Assembly (NCBI RefSeq): GCF_021608265.1
Contig: NZ_JAKIHP010000003.1
Location: 186,001-250,000 of the forward strand
DNA: 64,000 bases
Source of the DNA: Flavobacterium wongokense
Lineage (GTDB): Bacteria > Bacteroidota > Bacteroidia > Flavobacteriales > Flavobacteriaceae
Direction: 5' to 3'
Each line of letters begins with the position of its first letter. Position 1 is the stretch's first letter. Under the pieces are notes generated by a model. That model saw nothing but the letters and a program-made list of their open reading frames with translations, was not told the origin of the DNA and did not search any database. The position numbers and the translations under genes were made by a program. Positions 43,219 through 50,516 of the stretch are shown one piece after another.

Positions 43219-44186
43219 AAAAACTTGATAAAAAACCTTCCCATTAAAGCCCGGATAAAAATCACAATTTTACTCTGTTTGTTTTTCATCACAATACCGT
43301 CAAAAAAGGATTTTTCAATTTTTTCCTTTGGAGCATAATCGTGATGTTGAACAACGCTGTCTATTTTGTTCCCAATATGGTATGCATGCGTTTTCAAAGT
43401 CGACAGTCGCATTAATCCATTGGCTTCAGCCAACGAATCAATAAAATATTCTTCGTAGGAGTTTTTGAATTTTAAATCGGGGAAACTATAGCAGTTCCTG
43501 AATTGTTCTGTCCTGTAGGTTGAAACCACGTGATAAGCGCCAACTACGGCTGTATAATCCTTATTTTGCAGGACGAGCTGCTTTTCACGCCAATTGTATT
43601 GGGTTTTGCGCTCTACAAGATTTGGAAGGTTTGTGCCCTGAAGATATAAATCGATGTCTTCGTCGGCGACGTATTTTCCGTATTTGATTTTGCCTTTGAG
43701 CGTATTGAATCCGAAAATATTATGATTGAAATAAAAAGTCAGGTAGGGCAATGGCATCGGGCTCACCACTCCGGCCAACGGAAACTGCTTGAAAGTCTCA
43801 AAAACCGCCTTTTCCCAACCATTATAAAATAAAATATCGGCGTCGGTGATGGTTACGAATGGTTCAAAAACACCGCGGACTTCATTCAGGACAGCATATA
43901 CTTTTCCTTTATTTTCGTTATAAATAACATGCTTATCAATCAAGTGGATGTATTTATCAATAACCGCATTGATTCTTGCAGAAGAATTGTTGTTGATTAA
44001 AGTAATGTTGGTCGTTTCGGTGTTGATGGTTTGGGTTAACGTCTGTAGGCATTTGTCCAAAACCGAATCCATTTCGCGGTAAAAATCCTCATCACTGTCG
44101 GGAATATAAAACACAACCAACACGCGGTGTGGTTTCAGTATATTTTTTTCTTCCTTATTTTTTTCAGGATTATTGCCTTCTCTCAT
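43206..44186 (-). CDS. GT2-like glycosyltransferase
   Basis: This 326-residue protein has a GT-A domain with VLVVFYIPDSDEDFYREM at the start and ITLINNNSSARINAV. The metal site is VTITDADILFYNGWE, and a long C-terminal half continues to HAYHIGNKIDS. The sequence is more diverged than its neighbours, so family assignment rests mainly on the DAD motif and the order of strands. The charged N-terminus (about 20 residues, many Glu and Lys) is unusual. It overlaps the GT2 gene on either side. Confidence 0.75.
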   Translation of the reverse strand: MREGNNPEKNKEEKNILKPHRVLVVFYIPDSDEDFYREMDSVLDKCLQTLTQTINTETTNITLINNNSSARINAVIDKYIHLIDKHVIYNENKGKVYAVLNEVRGVFEPFVTITDADILFYNGWEKAVFETFKQFPLAGVVSPMPLPYLTFYFNHNIFGFNTLKGKIKYGKYVADEDIDLYLQGTNLPNLVERKTQYNWREKQLVLQNKDYTAVVGAYHVVSTYRTEQFRNCYSFPDLKFKNSYEEYFIDSLAEANGLMRLSTLKTHAYHIGNKIDSVVQHHDYAPKEKIEKSFFDGIVMKNKQSKIVIFIRALMGRFFIKFLWNR

Positions 44187-45073
44187 TACTTTTTTAAACT
44201 TTTATAAATGAACGAAAAAGTTCTTGAAAAATCTAATTTTCCCAAATGCAGCAGCATGACTTTTACTCCAAACTTAAACTGTTTGCGGTTGTTGAGCGCC
44301 ATTCTTTCGATTCTGTCGACAACAACTTCACGTTCTTCTTTTGAGAATTTATCCAGGTTTTTAATAAGATAATCTGCAAAGGCAGCATCGGCTTTAGCCT
44401 TTTGTTTAATGAATGAACTGGAACCGGAAATACTGTTTTGCGAAACCCTAACCTGCACAATGGCATCATTAATAGAAAAAACTTCCCTAAAATCAGACAG
44501 TTCCAAAACCAACGCAATATCAGAATGCCACGCAACTGGAAAATCGATGATTCCTTTTTGCTGCAGCAGTTTTTTATTGAAAATGTATTCGCTTAGGGAG
44601 CTCCGTGACCATTCGGTGTAGAGCCTTGTCAGGAATGAAGCCGATTTTTCGATTTCGGGATGCGAATAAATATCTGAAATTATCCTCGAGTCATTGTCTA
44701 TTTTCTGGGTTGCAAACCGAACGACATTGCAGCTATTCTTGTTTATCGTTTCAATCGAATCATAAAAAGCCTTCACTACGTTTTCGCCTAACACATCATC
44801 ATCGCCCAATATCATTACCCAATCCTCATTTTCGGTCATTTGGAGGCAGCGTTCCCATTGTTTTGTCAGCGAAGTCGCGCCAAGGTTTTGTTCGAATCTT
44901 TTGTATTTTAAATTGAGTTTGTCAAATTTGGATAAAACCGTCGAAGGGCTTTCCGGACTGGCATCATCGCCAACATAAATATTAAAATCAGCATTGGTTT
45001 GATTGCTTAACGATTGAAGGGTTTCCTCAAAATAAGCCAGTTTATAATACGGAATTACGATTGCCAGCTTCAT
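44186..45073 (-). CDS. GT2 family glycosyltransferase
   Basis: This 295-residue GT-A enzyme has LAIVIPYYKLAYFEETLQSL, NIYVGDDASPESPS and the metal motif WVMILGDDDVLGENVV. A conserved LSEYIFNKKLLQQKG region follows in the acceptor part. Its start touches the stop of the next GT2 gene (one-base overlap), and its own stop touches the start of the 43206 gene. Linkage and sugar are unknown. Confidence 0.87.
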   Translation of the reverse strand: MKLAIVIPYYKLAYFEETLQSLSNQTNADFNIYVGDDASPESPSTVLSKFDKLNLKYKRFEQNLGATSLTKQWERCLQMTENEDWVMILGDDDVLGENVVKAFYDSIETINKNSCNVVRFATQKIDNDSRIISDIYSHPEIEKSASFLTRLYTEWSRSSLSEYIFNKKLLQQKGIIDFPVAWHSDIALVLELSDFREVFSINDAIVQVRVSQNSISGSSSFIKQKAKADAAFADYLIKNLDKFSKEEREVVVDRIERMALNNRKQFKFGVKVMLLHLGKLDFSRTFSFIYKSLKK

Positions 45074-45975
45074 TATTTTTTGGTAAGCTTTTTAAGGATT
45101 CTCAAAGGTTTGTTGTAGTTGTTTTTAAGGCCTTTAGCGATTCGCATCCATTGGTTTTTGGTAACAAAAAAGATTTTCTTTTCGCCTTTCAAATACTTTT
45201 CCAAAGTATAAGCGGAACGATTTAACCGCTGCTGAAAGATTTCCCTGATTGCATCATTCTTTGAAACGGCAACCAACATGGTGAAAAGCCTGAGGTTATT
45301 TTGGATTTTTTTGAGCATTTGGGCACCGGAATAAACTCCGATTCCAAAGCGATAGACACACATTTTGTCTTCGTTATAATTGATTTTTCCGTGCTCCGCG
45401 AGCATCATGTACAGAAAATAATCAACTATGGGCGATTGTTCAAATTCAGATGGAAATTCCTTAATGATGTTTTTGAAAACCACTGAAGGCGTGTGGATGT
45501 AATTCCCGCGTTCGGCTAAAGTTTTGATTCCTTCATAGCCTTCAGGAACGTTTGTCAAAAAATCTTCAACAAATTCGCCATCCGTTTTTAGGACCGAAAC
45601 TTTGTGGAAACTCAAAACATAATCGGGATTGGATTCCAAAAAATCAAGCTGTTTCTGAAGTTTGCCCGAATCCGTCCAATAGTCATCGCCTTCACACATC
45701 GCAATGTATTTTCCATGGCATTCCTGAATGGTAGCACTCCAGTTTTTGGCCATTCCGAGGTTTTTATCCCTTGGCAGAAGCCTGATTTTATCAGGATATT
45801 TATCGGCATATTCCTGGCAGATTTTAAAGGTATTATCAGTAGAGCAATCGTCGCCAATTACGATTTCGTAATCATAATCGAGAATCTGACTGACTGCTCC
45901 TTCAAGACAATCCTTGATATAATCCTGTTGGTTGTAAGTAATGATGCAGGCTGAGATTTTAACCTCTTTCATCAT
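45073..45975 (-). CDS. GT2 family glycosyltransferase
   Basis: This 300-residue GT-A enzyme has ISACIITYNQQDYIKDCLEG, YEIVIGDDCSTDNTFKI and the catalytic stretch YIAMCEGDDYWTDSGKLQKQ. This is a subfamily often found in Bacteroidetes and Campylobacter glycan loci. The C-terminal region is basic and probably lies on the membrane. It overlaps the formyltransferase gene by 17 bases, so these two are tightly coupled. Confidence 0.88.
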   Translation of the reverse strand: MMKEVKISACIITYNQQDYIKDCLEGAVSQILDYDYEIVIGDDCSTDNTFKICQEYADKYPDKIRLLPRDKNLGMAKNWSATIQECHGKYIAMCEGDDYWTDSGKLQKQLDFLESNPDYVLSFHKVSVLKTDGEFVEDFLTNVPEGYEGIKTLAERGNYIHTPSVVFKNIIKEFPSEFEQSPIVDYFLYMMLAEHGKINYNEDKMCVYRFGIGVYSGAQMLKKIQNNLRLFTMLVAVSKNDAIREIFQQRLNRSAYTLEKYLKGEKKIFFVTKNQWMRIAKGLKNNYNKPLRILKKLTKK

Positions 45976-46714
45976 TTTCAGGTTTTAACTGGATTCCAAC
46001 ATAAATTTTCTTTCCGGTTTTTTCATCAATAAAATAAGCATTGCTGTAGCTTCCGTGAGTTAAAGCCCTTAATTTATCAATCACTTTTCCAACCGTAGTT
46101 TCTTCGCTTAAATCTAAATGAAGCAATTGGTTAAAATCCTTTTTAAGGTACAGATTGCTTTCCGATTCTGGAGCAAAAGCATTGTAATTATTTTCGAGAA
46201 TTGATTCCAAATGCTCTTCCAAGAGTTCAATTTCCTTAGCAATGACTTTGTTGTATAAACTTTCTGAAGTGTCGTAAACTTCCTTATCTACAAAAGCTCT
46301 TGCGATGATATGGCCGTTATCGAGTTCTTTATCTATTTCGTGGATTGTTGCCCCGATTTGGTAATCGTTGATGATGGCAAAAACCTGTGGATACCAACCA
46401 CGGTTGATTGGGTTATAACCCGGATGCACATTGATGCATTTTACTTTCTCAACTAAATCTGCCGGGAAAATCTGTTTGCAGTGGATTGAAAAAACCAAGT
46501 CGTAGTTGGCAATGATTTCGTCAATTGCATTTTGATCTTTCAGGTTGTAAACCTTTACCTCAACCTTGTCCGAAACCATAAAACTGTCTTTATTGGTAAA
46601 CGGGCTTGTCGAAAAAGTAAATTTCGTTGTGCTGATTTTTTTCTTTTCAATCAGTGAGAAGAACTGTTGGCACAAAGGCAGGTTATCCGAAATGATCAGT
46701 GCGTTTTTAAACAT
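45959..46714 (-). CDS. Amino-sugar N-formyltransferase (VioF/FdtF-like)
   Basis: This 251-residue enzyme belongs to the formyltransferase fold that uses N10-formyltetrahydrofolate. Its catalytic triad is Asn95 and His97 in CINVHPGYNPINRGWYPQVF with Asp132 in KELDNGHIIA. This Asn-Arg-Gly-Trp-Tyr/Phe version is typical of dTDP- or UDP-4-amino-4,6-dideoxy sugar formyltransferases (VioF, FdtF) rather than of methionyl-tRNA formyltransferase. It would make a 4-formamido sugar for the glycan. The 4-amino substrate could come from the PglE-like aminotransferase at 55769. Confidence 0.82.
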   Translation of the reverse strand: MFKNALIISDNLPLCQQFFSLIEKKKISTTKFTFSTSPFTNKDSFMVSDKVEVKVYNLKDQNAIDEIIANYDLVFSIHCKQIFPADLVEKVKCINVHPGYNPINRGWYPQVFAIINDYQIGATIHEIDKELDNGHIIARAFVDKEVYDTSESLYNKVIAKEIELLEEHLESILENNYNAFAPESESNLYLKKDFNQLLHLDLSEETTVGKVIDKLRALTHGSYSNAYFIDEKTGKKIYVGIQLKPENDERG

Positions 46715-46717
46715 CGT

Positions 46718-47464
46718 TTAACTATTTGCAATTATTTGTGAATCAATGGTTCCTCCTTTTAAGACAAAAACAAGTTCAACCAGCCACAAAACTTTTGGAT
46801 GATAAGGCCTGTTTAAATCGGTGATTTCAAAAAGACGATAGCCTTTTGAATCCATATAATTGATGATTTTGAGAAAGCTGTTATCAAATGATTTATTAAC
46901 AACTCCGGCTTCAACCATAAATATTTCGGTTTTGCCAAAATAATTGGATGTGCCATTCAATACCTGAATGTCCAAACCTTCAGCGTCAATTTTAATAATA
47001 TCCGGTATAGGAAGATTGGTTTCCGATAATAACATATTCAATGTCACCACAGGAAGCGTAAGCTGTTTGAATCCTTTTGCCTTAGCCTCTTCTTCGGTGT
47101 ATTTAAAGGAGCAGCTGTCATCGCGGTCGTGAATGGTGAACTGAAAACTGCCTTCGGTTTCACCAGCGCCAAATGCATGGAAAGTTACTTTTTTGTTGCT
47201 TTCCAAAATATCCATCATCGAATCCTTTAACCAATATTGAGGTTCAACAAGTGAATAATAAGCATTCGGAAAATAATGAAGCGCTTCCCTTGTCCAGGTT
47301 CCGTGATTGGCACCGACATCGACGATGTGTTTTGGTTCAAATTGGAATGCTTTCAAAGTCTGATAGAAATTGAAAAGTAGGTAATCCTTGTCATTCGTAC
47401 TCGTCGATTTTTTGGCAATGGTCAGTCCAAATTTTGAAAGTATTTTTTTTATGATTTTTTTCAT
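46718..47464 (-). CDS. FkbM family methyltransferase
   Basis: This 248-residue protein has the FkbM SAM motif KHIVDVGANHGTWTREAL, then YSLVEPQYWLKDSMM, and the hallmark PDIIKIDAEGLDIQVL. It lacks the long N-terminal extension of the other FkbM protein at 36859 and the two are not close duplicates. It lies between the formyltransferase and the ABC exporter ATPase with gaps of only a few bases, so it probably adds a methyl group to the growing or terminal sugar. A methylated terminus often stops chain growth in ABC-exported glycans. Confidence 0.84.
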   Translation of the reverse strand: MKKIIKKILSKFGLTIAKKSTSTNDKDYLLFNFYQTLKAFQFEPKHIVDVGANHGTWTREALHYFPNAYYSLVEPQYWLKDSMMDILESNKKVTFHAFGAGETEGSFQFTIHDRDDSCSFKYTEEEAKAKGFKQLTLPVVTLNMLLSETNLPIPDIIKIDAEGLDIQVLNGTSNYFGKTEIFMVEAGVVNKSFDNSFLKIINYMDSKGYRLFEITDLNRPYHPKVLWLVELVFVLKGGTIDSQIIANS

Positions 47465-47473
47465 CTTCTTAAT

Positions 47474-48739
47474 TTATGCAATAGACCAATCGAAAATTGG
47501 TTTGATGAATCCTGGTTCTTTGCCCATCCACATTCCGATGGCTCGTTCCCCTTCCTGAACGTTGAACGCCAGGATATCTTTTTCTACGAATATCGTTTTT
47601 TTGGAATCTTCAATTACGTATAATGCCAAGTAATAGGAACCAATATTCAGGAATCCTTTTGGCAGTCGGCATTTTATTTTGTTGAGTCCGTGTTTTAATT
47701 TTAATCCGCCGTGAACATGGGAAAACGTAAACAAAGGCTCGCCTACTTCATTGCTCAAAACAAAAGTCACATGAAGGTTTCGGCTGCTATCCTTTAAGGT
47801 AAAATCGCAGTTGATTTCGATTTCCTGGTATTCGTCCAAAATTTCGTTTGAGGTCTTTCCAACTGGATTGACTTCAATCTGATGGATTGCAAATTCGGGT
47901 TTGTCGTGTTGGCTCGAGAAGGTTCTTTTATTCTGTGTTTCAGTATCGCCAGTCAGGTAATAACTCACCACATTTTCAACATCACCCATTTTTTTGATTA
48001 AACCATTTTCAAGTACGATTCCTTTATTGCAAAGGCTTTTTACGGCCGCCATATTGTGGCTTACAAACAAAACAGTCCTTCCCTGACCTTTACTGATTTC
48101 ACCCATTTTGCCAAGGCATTTTTTCTGGAATTCGGCATCACCAACGGCAAGGACTTCGTCCACGATCAGGATTTCACTTTCAAGATGCGCTGCAACGGCA
48201 AAAGCCAAACGCACATACATTCCGGATGAATATCTTTTTACAGGTGTATCGACATATCGTTCAACTCCCGAAAAATCAATGATTTCATCCAATTTTCGGG
48301 TGATTTCCTTTTTACGCATTCCTAGGATGGCGCCATTCAGGTAGATATTTTCCCTTCCTGACAATTCGGGATGGAAACCGGTTCCGACTTCAAGTAAACT
48401 TGCAATCCTGCCTTTTACCTTTATTTCGCCGGTTGTTGGGCTTGTAACGCGGGATAATAATTTTAATAAGGTACTTTTTCCTGCTCCGTTTTTACCAATG
48501 ATTCCAACCGCTTCGCCCTGATTAATCTCGAAATTGATATCGCGTAAGGACCAAACAATATCGCTGTCGCCTTTGGTACTTCGGTCGTTGGTTTCCCCTA
48601 TTTTAAGGAACGGATCATCTTTGCCTAGGACTTTGGTAATCCAAAAACGCTCGATGTCACGGGAAATGGTTCCGGTTCCGATTTGCCCAATCTGATACGC
48701 TTTTGACAAATTCTCAACATGTATGATTGGCTTACTCAT
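47474..48739 (-). CDS. wzt: Polysaccharide ABC exporter ATPase (Wzt type)
   Basis: This 421-residue protein has an ABC ATPase domain (about 1-250): GIIGKNGAGKSTLLKLLSRV, the signature YSSGMYVRLAFAVAAHL and Walker B EILIVDEVLAVGD. A C-terminal domain (about 290-421) follows, with the beta-rich pattern of Wzt C-terminal carbohydrate-binding domains (NCDFTLKDSSRNLHVTFVLS, GLKLKHGLNKIKCRLPKG). In known cases that extra domain reads the modified end of the O-antigen. It is translationally coupled to wzm (one base shared). Confidence 0.9.
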   Translation of the reverse strand: MSKPIIHVENLSKAYQIGQIGTGTISRDIERFWITKVLGKDDPFLKIGETNDRSTKGDSDIVWSLRDINFEINQGEAVGIIGKNGAGKSTLLKLLSRVTSPTTGEIKVKGRIASLLEVGTGFHPELSGRENIYLNGAILGMRKKEITRKLDEIIDFSGVERYVDTPVKRYSSGMYVRLAFAVAAHLESEILIVDEVLAVGDAEFQKKCLGKMGEISKGQGRTVLFVSHNMAAVKSLCNKGIVLENGLIKKMGDVENVVSYYLTGDTETQNKRTFSSQHDKPEFAIHQIEVNPVGKTSNEILDEYQEIEINCDFTLKDSSRNLHVTFVLSNEVGEPLFTFSHVHGGLKLKHGLNKIKCRLPKGFLNIGSYYLALYVIEDSKKTIFVEKDILAFNVQEGERAIGMWMGKEPGFIKPIFDWSIA

Positions 48740-49608
48740 TAGATGGTATCGACAAAGTTTTTCTCGGTTTTATTAAATATGATGATTCCTAAAAACAGGA
48801 TTATAACAGTAAATATGGCGGAATATCCAATGCTCCACAGCGTGAATTCCCCTTTTCCAAGAAATGCATAACGGAAGCCTTCAATGATTCCCGTCATCGG
48901 ATTTTTGTCGACTATCCAACCGTATCCTTTTTCTTCAGCATAACTGAGCGGATAAATTACGGTTGTACCATACATCAACAATTGTACTCCAAAGGTCACC
49001 AAAAAGGTTAAATCCCTATATTTTGTAGTCATTGCTGTGATTATCAATCCGAATCCCAATCCAAGAAATGCCATCAACATTACCAAAACCGGAAATAAAA
49101 GCAATCCGGCAGTAATCTCAAAACTGGTTCCCGGAATTGGAAAGAAATAGAAATAAACCATCGTGCAGACCATCAGCAAAAGCTGGACTCCGAAACGTAC
49201 CAGATTACTCACTACGATGCTCAAAGGCATGATCAGCCTTGGAAAATATACCTTTCCAAAAATATTGGCGTTGTCCCTAAAAACCGTACTGGTTTTGGTT
49301 AAACAATCGGAGAAGTAATTCCACGCGGTTATTCCCGATAAATAGAACAGATATTGTGGCAAACCATCGGTACTGATTCCGGCCAGGTTTCCAAAAACGA
49401 AAGTGAAAACTATGGTTGTGAAAATCGGTTGGATGAAGAACCATAAAGGCCCTAAAATGGTTTGTTTGTAGAAACTTACAAAATCCCTCTTTACAAACAG
49501 GAATAGTAAATCCCTGTAGTGCCAAAGGTCCTTAAATTTTACATCAAAAAGCGAACTATGTCCTTTAATGACTAAATCCCAGTTTTGAGACTGACTACTA
49601 TTATCCAT
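48739..49608 (-). CDS. wzm: Polysaccharide ABC exporter permease (Wzm type)
   Basis: This 289-residue inner-membrane protein has six spans of the ABC-2 type: an N-terminal cytosolic segment (DLWHYRDLLFLFVKRDFVSFYKQT), then ILGPLWFFIQPIFTTIVFTFVFG and further spans ending IILFLGIIIFNKTEKNFVDTI. Together with Wzt it would move undecaprenyl-linked glycan across the inner membrane. It is the first gene of the long minus-strand run and has a consensus promoter 38 bases upstream. Confidence 0.9.
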   Translation of the reverse strand: MDNSSQSQNWDLVIKGHSSLFDVKFKDLWHYRDLLFLFVKRDFVSFYKQTILGPLWFFIQPIFTTIVFTFVFGNLAGISTDGLPQYLFYLSGITAWNYFSDCLTKTSTVFRDNANIFGKVYFPRLIMPLSIVVSNLVRFGVQLLLMVCTMVYFYFFPIPGTSFEITAGLLLFPVLVMLMAFLGLGFGLIITAMTTKYRDLTFLVTFGVQLLMYGTTVIYPLSYAEEKGYGWIVDKNPMTGIIEGFRYAFLGKGEFTLWSIGYSAIFTVIILFLGIIIFNKTEKNFVDTI

Positions 49609-49646
49609 TAGTGCTTATTGATTTTTGGTTTGGTTTTAACTGCCTG

Positions 49647-49676
49647 CAAATATATAAATTACACAAGGTGCACAAA
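49647..49676 (-). promoter_or_regulatory. Consensus promoter of the wzm-wzt glycan operon
   Basis: On the minus strand TTTG (49673-49676), an 18-base spacer and TATATTTG (49647-49654) match the Bacteroidetes promoter closely. The next genes down to 22312 have no gap large enough for an obvious second promoter, so much of the 27-kb run could be read from here. Confidence 0.75.
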
Positions 49677-49712
49677 AAGAATTGAATTGATTTATTCAGC
49701 AAACTGTTAACA

Positions 49713-49745
49713 TTTGGATAAAATGCTTTTATTTGAGTAATTTTG
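49713..49745 (+). promoter_or_regulatory. Consensus promoter of the PHP phosphatase gene
   Basis: TTTG (49713-49716) and TAATTTTG (49738-49745) are separated by 21 bases. The -7 box covers the in-frame TTG at 49743, so that codon cannot be the start, and the next TTG at 49764 is chosen. Confidence 0.7.
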
Positions 49746-49763
49746 TATACTAAATCCATTATT

Positions 49764-50507
49764 TTGATACACTTCTTTAGACAAAATAAGCCAATTCTAA
49801 GAGATACGATTCCAGATAATTTTATTGATATCCATTCTCATTTATTGCCTGGAATTGACGATGGTGCTGCTACAATTGAAGATACCACGACGCTTATTAC
49901 TTCTCTGGAGGAAATTGGGTTTAAAAAGTTTATTACTACACCTCATATCATGGGTGATGTCTGGAAAAATACCCGCGAAGGAATTAATGAAAAACTTTCT
50001 GCAACCGTTTCAGATTTAACCATTCCCCAAATTGACACTCGTCTGAAGGCTGCTGCCGAATACATGATTGATGCCGAATTCTGGGAGCTTTTTAAAAGGG
50101 AAAAACTTTTGTGCTTAAAGGACAATTATGTATTGGTTGAAATATCCTATCTGCATCCGCCAATCCAATTGTATGACATTATTTTCGAGCTTCAGGTTGC
50201 AGGTTATCAACCGGTGTTGGCGCATCCTGAGCGTTACAATTTTTATCATGAAACTTCTTTGGGCCACTACAAAAAACTCAAAAAAGCTGGCTGCCTTTTT
50301 CAGCTCAACATGCTTTCTTCGACGGGTTATTATGGAGAAAGGGTTGCCAAAACTGCCGATCTGTTATTAAAAGCCGGGCTAATTGATTTTATTGGTTCCG
50401 ACGTTCACCATGCCCGTCATTTAGAATACATGAATAAAAAAATTGTCTTGAAAAATCACGAATACATGACACCTATTTTTCAAAACAATTCTTTTTTCAA
50501 ATTTTAA
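49764..50507 (+). CDS. PHP-domain tyrosine phosphatase (CpsB/YwqE type)
   Basis: This 247-residue protein has the PHP metal-site motifs DIHSHLLPGIDDG, TTPHIMGDVW, VLAHPERYNFY and GSDVHHARH. CpsB-type enzymes remove phosphate from the tyrosine tail of BY-kinases, and a kinase with such a tail (Wzc) is encoded beside it on the other strand. The start is a TTG at 49764 (MIHFFRQNKPILRDTIPDN); no ATG occurs before residue 60, and the upstream TTG is inside the promoter. It is the only plus-strand gene within the glycan locus and may be controlled separately. Confidence 0.88.
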   Translation: MIHFFRQNKPILRDTIPDNFIDIHSHLLPGIDDGAATIEDTTTLITSLEEIGFKKFITTPHIMGDVWKNTREGINEKLSATVSDLTIPQIDTRLKAAAEYMIDAEFWELFKREKLLCLKDNYVLVEISYLHPPIQLYDIIFELQVAGYQPVLAHPERYNFYHETSLGHYKKLKKAGCLFQLNMLSSTGYYGERVAKTADLLLKAGLIDFIGSDVHHARHLEYMNKKIVLKNHEYMTPIFQNNSFFKF

Positions 50508-50516
50508 TTCCCTTTT

